A DNA stretch of 5,111 nucleotides from Chloroflexota bacterium (GCA_030613705.1 JAUWLJ010000198.1:1-5111); one strand, 5' to 3'. Positions 1 through 5,111 are shown, counted from the stretch's first letter. The notes: a model not told the origin generated them from the sequence alone. Translations and numbers: made by a program.

Positions 1-2
1 GC

Positions 3-125
3 CACCTGATCCCAGCAATGCATGAGGGAGTAGGTAATCTAATGGATGATTTGCTCACTCCAATCCCGGTAGAAATGGGGGATACATCAATAATCTCAAC
101 AATCCGGGATAGTAACAAGCGATAG
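3..125 (+). CDS. Possible 3' end of an unidentified CDS (partial at left edge)
   Basis: An open frame enters from the left edge and runs 40 codons to TAG at 123-125, followed immediately by a second in-frame stop, TGA at 126-128. The translated end contains the stretches IPAMHEGVGNLMDDLL and MGDTSIISTIRDSNKR. I do not recognise a family. Forty open codons can easily arise by chance (roughly one in seven for a random frame), so this is only a candidate. In its favour are the tandem stop and the lack of any competing gene over 1-125. Being next to a tRNA could suggest an island or phage gene, but no integrase motif is visible in the residues available. Confidence 0.3.
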   Translation, partial: HLIPAMHEGVGNLMDDLLTPIPVEMGDTSIISTIRDSNKR

Positions 126-129
126 TGAA

Positions 130-169
130 CTGCACCCGAACTGCACACATCTGCACACAAACTGCACAC
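130..169. repeat. Four short phased direct repeats, CTGCAC(A/C)C
   Basis: Copies start at 130 (CTGCACCC), 141 (CTGCACAC), 151 (CTGCACAC) and 162 (CTGCACAC), so the steps are 11, 10 and 11 bases, close to one DNA helical turn. The first two copies share the longer core GAACTGCAC (127-135 and 138-146). The array lies just downstream of the tRNA-Leu terminator and just after the possible gene end at 125. Such phasing would place each copy on the same face of the helix, as in iterons, integrase arm sites or protein-binding arrays. No function is shown by the sequence. Confidence 0.6.
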
Positions 170-199
170 AAAACAAAGAGCCTGACGTGAATCAGGCTC
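168..199 (-). terminator. Rho-independent terminator of the tRNA-Leu unit
   Basis: A perfect 8-bp stem (GAGCCTGA at 178-185 with TCAGGCTC at 192-199) encloses a 6-base loop. Read on the minus strand, the stem is followed at once by TTTGTTTTG (177 down to 169), a T-rich tract. On the + strand no T-run follows, so it is oriented to end minus-strand transcripts from the tRNA, and probably read-through from the PHP gene. Confidence 0.85.
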
Positions 200-208
200 C
201 TGTGTCCC

Positions 209-245
209 ATATATTGGGGTCCTATCGAGGGAATCCCCAATATAT
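209..245 (-). other. Long hairpin immediately after the tRNA-Leu 3' end
   Basis: ATATATTGGGG at 209-219 is the exact reverse complement of CCCCAATATAT at 235-245, giving an 11-bp perfect stem. Inside the 15-base loop, TCC (220-222) can pair with GGA (230-232). On the minus strand the hairpin begins only four bases after the tRNA discriminator base at 250. It lacks a following T-run, so it is more likely a processing or stability element, or the first part of a bipartite terminator with the hairpin at 178-199. Confidence 0.7.
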
Positions 246-249
246 TAGG

Positions 250-333
250 TAGAGCGGGTGGGGGTCGAACCCACACGGTATTACTACCGGGGGATTTTAA
301 GTCCCCTGCGTCTGCCAATTCCGCCACCGCTCC
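250..333 (-). tRNA. tRNA-Leu, anticodon UAA
   Basis: An 84-base class II tRNA. The acceptor stem pairs GGAGCGG (5', 333-327) with CCGCTCT (257-251), with one terminal G-U pair; the discriminator is A at 250. The D arm carries GGAATTGGCAGAC, typical of tRNA-Leu. The anticodon stem is GGGGA/TCCCC with loop CTTAAAA; the anticodon UAA is at 299-297. The variable arm is long (CGGTA stem, GTAA loop, TACCG), and the T arm is GTGGG-TTCGACC-CCCAC. CCA is not encoded: the bases after the discriminator read CCT. It would decode UUA and, by wobble, UUG. A strong promoter and a terminator flank it, so it appears to be a single-tRNA unit. Confidence 0.97.
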
Positions 334-344
334 ACATGTGTTTA

Positions 345-372
345 ATTCTACACTGAACTGGCATCTGGTCAA
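345..372 (-). promoter_or_regulatory. Promoter of tRNA-Leu
   Basis: On the minus strand, TTGACC (372-367, 5/6 match to the -35 consensus) is separated by 16 bases from TAGAAT (350-345, 5/6 match to the -10 consensus). Predicted initiation near 338 would leave a leader of only about five bases before the tRNA 5' end at 333. The TGA stop codon of the upstream PHP gene (371-369) lies inside the -35 box. Confidence 0.7.
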
Positions 373-1031
373 GGTACTTGAGGGTTAAAGATCAGCTTGT
401 ACATCACTGCGTAGCGCGAGGTGAAGCGCACCAAAGGGGAGGATAAGCGGGTTTCGAACTGTGCTTTGGGTATGGCTTCTTTGTAGCTGTTAGCGTCATG
501 GAAATCTGGAAGGACCATGGCTGCCCGGCCAATTTCGAAGGCCGCATGGGCGTCTGAGCCGACCGTGCCGGCTAAATGATGCTCCCTGGCAAATTCAACA
601 GCCTGCCTGTTGAAATCTGGTGACATGCAGCGGGCGTTGAAGATTTCGATCGCGTCAACTAAGGGAGCGATCTCGAGCAAATCCTGCAGCTGCCAGTGAC
701 CACTTCGCAGCCGGTCAAAGGGATGCGAAACGCTGATAAAAGCCCCTTGTTCCCGCAAACGGGCGATGGTTTCCAATGGAGATAGACCAGCCGGGATCTC
801 ACCCTGCATGAAAGCAGCCAGCAGCTCGCCTTTCTGGGTCAGGATTTCTTCCCCGATAATTACACGCTGCGGGTCGATTTTCTGGGCTTGAAATGCCCCA
901 CGGGTAGTGTTGTGATCGGTGATCACGATCCGGTCGACACCTTTCTTCTGGCATGTTTCGAGCAAGTTTTCTACTCTCACCAAGCAGTCCTTGGAGTAGA
1001 TCGTATGGCAGTGAAATTCAACACGGAGCAT
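369..1031 (-). CDS. PHP-domain metal-dependent phosphoesterase
   Basis: This 220-residue protein is a short PHP (polymerase and histidinol phosphatase) family hydrolase, presumably a cytoplasmic phosphoesterase using two or three divalent metals. The metal-ligand motifs are in order: HCHT (H7, H9), TDHN (D39, H40), GEE (E61/E62), SHPFD (H103) and GSDAH (D160, H162). The stretch from about residue 127 to 175 (AIEIFNARC through GSDAH) looks like the PHP-associated C-terminal domain of small stand-alone PHP proteins, not of a DNA polymerase. The substrate cannot be told; nucleotide or sugar phosphates are known for relatives. I chose ATG at 1029-1031 because the conserved strand (LRVEFHCHT) starts directly after it. 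An in-frame TTG at 1055 would add eight residues; neither start has a good Shine-Dalgarno sequence. No terminator follows: its stop falls in the tRNA promoter. Confidence 0.9.
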   Translation of the reverse strand: MLRVEFHCHTIYSKDCLVRVENLLETCQKKGVDRIVITDHNTTRGAFQAQKIDPQRVIIGEEILTQKGELLAAFMQGEIPAGLSPLETIARLREQGAFISVSHPFDRLRSGHWQLQDLLEIAPLVDAIEIFNARCMSPDFNRQAVEFAREHHLAGTVGSDAHAAFEIGRAAMVLPDFHDANSYKEAIPKAQFETRLSSPLVRFTSRYAVMYKLIFNPQVP

Positions 1032-1167
1032 GAGTATTGGGCAATCCAAGATCAAATATTCTGATGGAATATTGTAAAACTAAAACCAGTAGTTACCCAC
1101 AGAATTATTTTCAAAGGTGGGCATCGTTTTATAACGATAAATTTGCTGATTTATTCTGCTGAGAATT
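1032..1167 (-). promoter_or_regulatory. Spacer upstream of the PHP gene, with hairpin and GTGGGTAA motif
   Basis: This AT-rich spacer separates the membrane protein gene from the PHP gene. It contains a 6-bp inverted repeat ATCGTT-TTAT-AACGAT (1123-1138) and, on the minus strand, GTGGGTAA (1100-1093), an 8-mer that recurs twice in the next spacer. A weak -10-like TACAAT is present on the minus strand (1076-1071) about 40 bases before the chosen ATG, without a convincing -35. There is no T-run after the hairpin, so it is not a clear terminator. Confidence 0.3.
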
Positions 1168-2142
1168 CTACCGCTTAAATTGCATGGTGAGCAAGTCACG
1201 CGAGAAAAGCCAGGTGATAAGACCCAGCCCAACACCGAACCAGAGAGTGGCAAAGCGGATCAGCAATGTGGCTGCAGCAGCTGTATTTGCATCCATATCG
1301 AGAAGCAGGACCAGCATGCCGATAATGGAAGCGTCGGTGGCCAGAAGACCGCCTGGCAGGGCGGAAATGGCACCAATTACAGTTGAGAAAGAGAGCACGA
1401 AAATCGCGATGGAGAGAGTGGATATCCCAGGTGCGACTCCAAAACCGATTAAGATTAAGTAAAAGCCAATTCCTTCTGCCAGCCATGAGATAGTTCCCAG
1501 ACTGACAGAGATGAAGGTTGTCCAGGGTCGAAAGAGAGTGGAGCTGCCTTCATAGAATTCATTTACCGAGTGAGCGAATCGGTTGACCAGGGGCAGGCGG
1601 ACTCCGATTCCGAGAAGGTACTCAGAAAGTGGGCGAATTTGGGAAATGATAACTACTCCCAGCAGTAAACCCAACACGATAGCGAAAGCTGGCCAATAGC
1701 GACGGTAGGCGATCACTCCAACTGTGGATAAGATCAGCATAGCCAGACCATCACTGATCCGTTCAGCAAGTACGACTGAGACACCCCGTGCGGTTGGGAT
1801 GTCTGTCAGCTGGTTGAGCCAAACGCCTTTGAGAGTTTCCCCGACTTTCCCAGGTGTAACTGCTAAAGGGAAACCTGCAACGAACAACCGGGCACTCTCC
1901 AAAATTGGGAGCTGGCGAACACCAACCTGTCCCAGGAAATAGTGCCATTTAATGAAGCGAAGTATGTAATTCCAAAGGGTAAGACCCAACACAAGTGGGA
2001 TGATCAGCCATGGGAAACCCCGCACTTCGTCGCCGATTTGGCGGATATCCCCAACTAAAATGAGACCTGCAAATACCAATAAACCGAACAGTAAACCAGG
2101 GATCAGCTTCCTGGTGAGGGATGTGTTTTTTGAATGGGACAC
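1168..2142 (-). CDS. Polytopic membrane protein, lysylphosphatidylglycerol synthase TM-region (MprF/UPF0104) family
   Basis: This 324-residue integral membrane protein matches the flippase-like transmembrane domain of MprF (PF03706 type) by overall pattern. A short basic N-terminus is followed by hydrophobic segments at roughly 14-31, 44-61, 82-96, 132-146, 150-168, 207-233, 240-260, 266-283 and 297-313. Family-typical positions are visible: N58..R62..K65 at the end of the second helix, TPGKVGE (96-102), the ER..D group (E127, R128, D131) and LPGG (262-265). It lacks the cytosolic aminoacyl-transferase domain of full MprF, so lipid lysylation is unlikely; stand-alone members are thought to move or bind lipid-linked substrates, which I cannot specify. 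The start is GTG at 2142; an in-frame TAA lies upstream and no Shine-Dalgarno sequence is visible, so the exact start is uncertain. Confidence 0.88.
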   Translation of the reverse strand: MSHSKNTSLTRKLIPGLLFGLLVFAGLILVGDIRQIGDEVRGFPWLIIPLVLGLTLWNYILRFIKWHYFLGQVGVRQLPILESARLFVAGFPLAVTPGKVGETLKGVWLNQLTDIPTARGVSVVLAERISDGLAMLILSTVGVIAYRRYWPAFAIVLGLLLGVVIISQIRPLSEYLLGIGVRLPLVNRFAHSVNEFYEGSSTLFRPWTTFISVSLGTISWLAEGIGFYLILIGFGVAPGISTLSIAIFVLSFSTVIGAISALPGGLLATDASIIGMLVLLLDMDANTAAAATLLIRFATLWFGVGLGLITWLFSRDLLTMQFKR

Positions 2143-2316
2143 AGTTTCACGAGGTTTAAAATTTGCTAGTTTTTACGAGAAACCTAATCTGAATGATCTG
2201 TGATTGTGGGTAAATGGATTATTGAGAGCAAATTATGGTGGGTAATTATTTGCCTTCTGAGGCGTAAATTCTACCTGTAAAGTCGGAAAATCAATACCAC
2301 ATGAATATTCAAGACC
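2143..2316 (-). promoter_or_regulatory. Spacer upstream of the membrane protein gene, with paired GTGGGTAA motifs
   Basis: The 174-base gap contains two copies of GTGGGTAA on the + strand (2206-2213 and 2238-2245), 32 bases apart, about three helical turns. A weak minus-strand promoter candidate is TTGATT (2294-2289) with TAGAAT (2273-2268), but its 15-base spacing is short. No strong terminator for the DUF362 gene is seen; only a 4-bp GCCT/AGGC hairpin near 2253-2264. The length of the gap and the repeats suggest that the membrane protein gene has its own control. Confidence 0.35.
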
Positions 2317-3528
2317 TTACTTCCTTTTTCTGAGCAGATAAGCTGTACCTAAAGCTCCAGCAGTAAATATCGTCAATCCCACTGCGGCCTGGAGTACGGT
2401 TTTCGGTTCCATACCTGGCATGACGACATCCCCGTCCCCATATGATTGGAACACCTTTCCCCACTGGGTATCTAAGGCGGCTGACACCCTTTTGCGACCG
2501 ATGAAAGGGTACCAATAGACATTGTGATAGAAGTTGCTGGCGAAATATGCCCATGGCACCAAGGGGGATTGGAGGAGGATTTTTTCAAATGGCTTTAATG
2601 GGCCATGGTAAATCATATGCTGCCCACGACTGGCTAAGGTATCCTCGCGTTTGAAGTTCCAAGGGGCCTCTTGCTCTATATCGTAACCCACAATCTCAAT
2701 CTGGCTTGGATCACCGATGCCCAGTTCCAACTCGTGGGCCCGGCGGATAAAGCGCAGATTCAGCGGGTCAAATCCTTGCAGTTTCGCCGATACAGCGTCG
2801 ATGGCTACCTGGTCTGCTGAGGCCAGTAAAATATTTTTCTCATGCCAGCGCATGGCTCGCGGGCCAGGGCCATCTCCAGCGAAAGTTCCATCCATTACGG
2901 CGAAGATACCCGGGTGGATATCTTGCTGGATAGCCAGCAGGTCAACAATCGTGTCGTGGATTACAGCATGCGTCCAATGACGGTTGCGGTGTAATAAACC
3001 ACCGAAGGCATTTTTCATCGCTCCCGTTATGGTGGTAAAGACATGGGTTTTCACCGTTGGCAGGTGGATGATGTTCATCCCAAGAAGTGCTTTGGGGATG
3101 AAGATTCCATCTGGATATACCTTGTCCAGCACAAGCAAAGGACGCTTTGGTTGGTATTCTATCCACTCAAAATCCTGGTTATACAAGTACAGACACGGAA
3201 CCCCATACTGATCAGTGATCAACTTGTGTTTATTGTTGATCTCAGCGTCCTCGGTATTCACAACAACCGTGTCATTGTGAACACCAACTAAATCCGCATA
3301 GCCCGCATTCTGCAAACTGCGGATCACTCCTTCCAATTGCCAGGGGGTCGTCGAGCAGGCAGGGTACCAGGTTTGCCAGGAAATGTTGATCTTCAATCCT
3401 GTTTGGATGTCCTTCGGAAGAGCTGCTTCGAAACCAGCCATCTGCATCAATTTTTCAATGTCTTCCAGCACTGTTGCAGGGGAAGTTTTCAATACTGCGA
3501 CTTTACCTTTTCCAGTAAAATCTGTCAT
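2317..3528 (-). CDS. DUF362 domain-containing protein with C-terminal membrane helix
   Basis: A 403-residue member of the DUF362 family, whose biochemical role is unknown in general. Family signatures appear in order: the segment KINISWQTWYPACSTTPW (46-63), VKTHVFTTITGAMKNAFGG (159-177), VMDGTFAGDGPGPR (211-224), SADQVAIDAVSAKLQGFDP (237-255) and LGIGDPSQIEIVG (269-281). Only two cysteines (C58, C112) are present, so the 4Fe-4S ferredoxin module fused to some DUF362 proteins is absent. A single hydrophobic helix (about 378-399) followed by RKRK ends the protein, suggesting membrane anchoring; no N-terminal signal peptide is seen. I chose ATG at 3526-3528 because AGGAGA lies seven bases upstream. 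An in-frame ATG at 3555 would add nine residues, but it would place this site inside the coding region. Confidence 0.9.
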   Translation of the reverse strand: MTDFTGKGKVAVLKTSPATVLEDIEKLMQMAGFEAALPKDIQTGLKINISWQTWYPACSTTPWQLEGVIRSLQNAGYADLVGVHNDTVVVNTEDAEINNKHKLITDQYGVPCLYLYNQDFEWIEYQPKRPLLVLDKVYPDGIFIPKALLGMNIIHLPTVKTHVFTTITGAMKNAFGGLLHRNRHWTHAVIHDTIVDLLAIQQDIHPGIFAVMDGTFAGDGPGPRAMRWHEKNILLASADQVAIDAVSAKLQGFDPLNLRFIRRAHELELGIGDPSQIEIVGYDIEQEAPWNFKREDTLASRGQHMIYHGPLKPFEKILLQSPLVPWAYFASNFYHNVYWYPFIGRKRVSAALDTQWGKVFQSYGDGDVVMPGMEPKTVLQAAVGLTIFTAGALGTAYLLRKRK

Positions 3529-3535
3529 TTGGGGT

Positions 3536-3541
3536 TCTCCT
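3536..3541 (-). promoter_or_regulatory. Ribosome binding site that sets the DUF362 start
   Basis: AGGAGA on the minus strand, seven bases before ATG at 3528. It is the only strong Shine-Dalgarno sequence seen ahead of a gene in this window and argues against the upstream in-frame ATG at 3555. Confidence 0.75.
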
Positions 3542-3620
3542 AACGTGATAGCCATTGACTGGAATAATATTATTAAGGTTAAATTTCCAGATCATACTGG
3601 CAACGTAGCGCATGGGTGCA

Positions 3621-3649
3621 ATTACTATGCCCATTATGCATTCTGTCAA
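3621..3649 (-). promoter_or_regulatory. Candidate promoter of the DUF362 gene
   Basis: On the minus strand, a perfect TTGACA (3649-3644) is followed after 17 bases by AGTAAT (3626-3621, 4/6 match to the -10 consensus). Predicted initiation near 3614 gives a leader of about 85 bases before ATG at 3528. An ATGGG/CCCAT inverted repeat (3612-3616 and 3630-3634) is centred on the -10 box and could be an operator. Confidence 0.45.
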
Positions 3650-3731
3650 CGTAAGATGCATTTGACGTTCTCGCTATAACCGTAAAGCTTGCCTTGCTGA
3701 GGTGATCATTTCAAGGCTTTCCTATTGTAAC

Positions 3732-3748
3732 AATTCTTGTGAAGAATT
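3732..3748. promoter_or_regulatory. Candidate operator: perfect palindrome AATTCTT-GTG-AAGAATT
   Basis: Two 7-bp arms, AATTCTT (3732-3738) and AAGAATT (3742-3748), flank a 3-base centre. The palindrome ends 12 bases before the -35 box of the LVIVD gene promoter, and its centre lies about 58 bases upstream of the predicted start site, a usual place for an activator. No T-run follows on either strand that would make it a typical terminator. The regulator is not identified. Confidence 0.45.
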
Positions 3749-3760
3749 ACGAGAAGATGA

Positions 3761-3791
3761 TTTACCACAATTTCCAATTTTGTTATACAAT
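3761..3791 (+). promoter_or_regulatory. Candidate promoter of the LVIVD gene, leaderless layout
   Basis: TTTACC (3761-3766, 4/6 match to the -35 consensus) is followed after 17 bases by TATACAAT (3784-3791), which holds TATACA and the better TACAAT in overlapping register. The ATG at 3801 comes nine bases after this element. Initiation at the usual distance would fall within a few bases of the ATG, leaving no room for a Shine-Dalgarno sequence, and none is seen. Confidence 0.55.
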
Positions 3792-3800
3792 CATTTCAAC

Positions 3801-5111
3801 ATGAGCGATCAACCACGCCAGCGAAGTCCATGGAGACTTAGCCTCATCATCTTAGTGGGGGTGATTGGTTTTTATGCCTTCCTTGCTCGTCCTGCAGAGC
3901 CGGTTAATGACCTGACTGTAAGAGGGGAATTAGCCTATCTGGCTTTGGGTAGAGTTGGGTTGGTGATCGTAGACGTATCGCTCATGGACAAGCCGGATCG
4001 AATAGGCTCATTTGATACGACAGGGAATGCGAATGCGGTTGCAGTTGAGGGTCAATACGCGTATATTGCAGATGGTCGCGCTGGTTTGCGGATCCTGGAC
4101 CTCTCTAATCCATATGCACCCAAGGAAATCGGCGCCTATGACAGCAGTGGTTATGCAGAGGACATCGATTTCGTAAATGACTTAGCATATGTGGCAGATG
4201 GTAAACCCGGTTTGTTGATCATAAAAGCAGGTAACAAAGCCAATCCCTCGTTGATCAGCAGATTTCCGATCAATGGTAATGTCCGGCGGGTTGTGGTTCA
4301 GGGGAATTATGCTTACCTGGGTGATAACCAAAATCAATTTAGAGTGGTGGACATCTCCAAGCCAAGACAACCTGATGAAGTCGCGGTACTAGATATCGGA
4401 GCAGATATCCAAGATATGGATATTTCCGATAACAGGGTCTACCTGGCAACCGGAGCCCAAGGTATGGTTATCGTGGATATCACCACTCCTGGGCAGCCTG
4501 AAGTGCTGAGCACAATTGATACACCAGGTAAGGTTCAGGATGTGGCTGTCAATGGAGATATCATTGCATTTCTAGCCGATGGTGAGAACGGTCTACTGGT
4601 ATATGATATTACTGATCTAAACGCGATCGAGCAGGTTGGATCATTCAGCGATTTCTTAAATGCCAACCAGGTTGAAATAGATCAGGGAGGATTATACGTC
4701 TCAGATAAAGACAGTGCGCTGCACATTGTCGATGCCGAGGTAAACCTCTCTTCTCAGCGTGTTTCAAGCACCGAGAAGCAGCAGGGGCGCGCTCAATCTG
4801 TAGCAGTCAACGAGAATTATGCCTTTCTGGCATATGTCGATCAAGGATTGCGTGTAATCGACATCGCCAATCCGAATGCTCCTGTGGAGGTGGCTACCTA
4901 CGATAGCTCGGGTGAGGCTATTGGCGTAGATCTCTCTGGGGATTTTATCTATCTGGCAGATGGAGCGGCAGGCCTACAAGTACTGTTTCTAGAATCCTCT
5001 GGTACCGAAAAATTAAGGATGGAAGAAATTGCCGTGATCGACACTCCGGGGGAGGCCAATCAGGTATCCGTTGTAGGACAAACTGTATACCTGGCAGATG
5101 GTTCCGGAGGT
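3801..5111 (+). CDS. Membrane-anchored LVIVD-repeat beta-propeller protein (3' end outside window)
   Basis: The frame is open for 437 codons and runs off the right edge with no stop. The N-terminus is basic (RQRSPWR) and followed by one hydrophobic helix (about 14-29). By the positive-inside rule this anchors the rest of the protein outside the cytoplasm; no lipobox or convincing cleavage site is seen. From residue 37 on, the protein is a series of LVIVD repeats (PF08309 type). Cores are at 54-58 (LVIVD), 96 (LRILD), 138 (LLIIK), 180 (FRVVD), 222 (MVIVD), 265 (LLVYD), 307 (LHIVD), 350 (LRVID) and 392 (LQVLF). The tenth unit begins at about 421 (QVSVVGQTVYLADG) and is cut off. Each unit has the pattern V.V.G.YAY.ADG..GL.ivD, as in a beta-propeller blade. 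The function is unknown; surface binding or scaffolding is likely. The ATG was chosen for its position directly before the basic region and anchor helix. Confidence 0.9.
   Translation, partial: MSDQPRQRSPWRLSLIILVGVIGFYAFLARPAEPVNDLTVRGELAYLALGRVGLVIVDVSLMDKPDRIGSFDTTGNANAVAVEGQYAYIADGRAGLRILDLSNPYAPKEIGAYDSSGYAEDIDFVNDLAYVADGKPGLLIIKAGNKANPSLISRFPINGNVRRVVVQGNYAYLGDNQNQFRVVDISKPRQPDEVAVLDIGADIQDMDISDNRVYLATGAQGMVIVDITTPGQPEVLSTIDTPGKVQDVAVNGDIIAFLADGENGLLVYDITDLNAIEQVGSFSDFLNANQVEIDQGGLYVSDKDSALHIVDAEVNLSSQRVSSTEKQQGRAQSVAVNENYAFLAYVDQGLRVIDIANPNAPVEVATYDSSGEAIGVDLSGDFIYLADGAAGLQVLFLESSGTEKLRMEEIAVIDTPGEANQVSVVGQTVYLADGSGG
3906..5111 (+). repeat. Tandem ~126-bp coding repeats (LVIVD blades)
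   Basis: The nine repeat cores of the encoded protein are spaced 42, 42, 42, 42, 43, 42, 43 and 42 residues apart, a nearly fixed period of 126-129 bases. The DNA keeps short identical pieces such as TGGCAGATGG (4192, 4965 and 5093 regions), but the copies have diverged widely, so this is an old protein repeat, not a recent DNA duplication. Confidence 0.8.

Noticed and set aside
130..169. CRISPR array
   Set aside because: The repeats are only eight bases with two or three bases between them; there is no room for spacers and no cas gene is nearby.
55..372. Open frame of 105 codons on the minus strand
   Set aside because: It runs straight through the tRNA-Leu gene and both hairpins; the VAELADAGDLKSPGSN-like stretch is the known false translation of a tRNA-Leu gene.
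1032..1055. TTG start giving an eight-residue longer PHP protein
   Set aside because: The extension has no Shine-Dalgarno sequence and lies outside the PHP fold; ATG at 1031 fits the conserved N-terminus better.
1123..1138. ATCGTT-TTAT-AACGAT as a terminator for the membrane protein gene
   Set aside because: The stem is short and AT-rich and is followed on the minus strand by GCCCACC, not a T-run; at most it is a weak operator-like dyad.
3529..3555. Upstream ATG of the DUF362 gene
   Set aside because: A strong AGGAGA sits seven bases before the internal ATG at 3528, and the extra nine residues show no family pattern.
4182..4370. Minus-strand open frame of 62 codons
   Set aside because: It lies wholly inside the LVIVD gene, opposite strand, with no recognisable protein features or ribosome binding site.
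3906..5111. Recent tandem DNA duplication or recombination hotspot
   Set aside because: The repeat is at the protein level; DNA copies share only short stretches and have diverged well.

Overview
The window looks like ordinary bacterial chromosome of moderate GC content. The combination of a DUF362 protein without a ferredoxin domain, an MprF-type transmembrane protein, a short PHP phosphoesterase and a long LVIVD-repeat protein resembles the environmental Chloroflexota (Anaerolineae) gene repertoire. That placement is an inference from gene families and is weak. The tRNA has no encoded CCA, and only one of the four main genes has a clear Shine-Dalgarno sequence.

Layout. Positions 1-125 may hold the last 40 codons of an unidentified + strand gene. 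Next come four helically phased CTGCAC repeats (130-169) and, on the minus strand, a tRNA-Leu(UAA) unit with its own promoter (345-372), gene (250-333), a long post-tRNA hairpin (209-245) and a rho-independent terminator (168-199). Three minus-strand genes follow, in transcription order from right to left: a DUF362 protein (2317-3528), a polytopic membrane protein of the MprF/UPF0104 family (1168-2142), and a PHP-domain metal-dependent phosphoesterase (369-1031). The spacers between them are 174 and 136 bases, so they may be separate units rather than a tight operon. A divergent intergenic region (3529-3800) carries promoter-like elements for both directions. From 3801 to the window end runs an open + strand gene for a membrane-anchored LVIVD-repeat beta-propeller, with nine full repeat cores and the start of a tenth.

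How they may work together. The PHP gene runs directly into the tRNA promoter: its stop codon lies within the tRNA -35 box, so transcripts reading through could share the tRNA terminator. The membrane protein, the DUF362 protein (with a C-terminal membrane helix) and the anchored propeller all point to the cell envelope, but nothing here shows a joint pathway. I found no CRISPR array, insertion sequence, toxin-antitoxin pair, defence gene or clearly new system. The most interesting material is non-coding: the phased repeats beside the tRNA, an 8-mer shared by the two spacers flanking the membrane protein gene, a strong palindrome upstream of the LVIVD gene, and that gene's apparently leaderless start.
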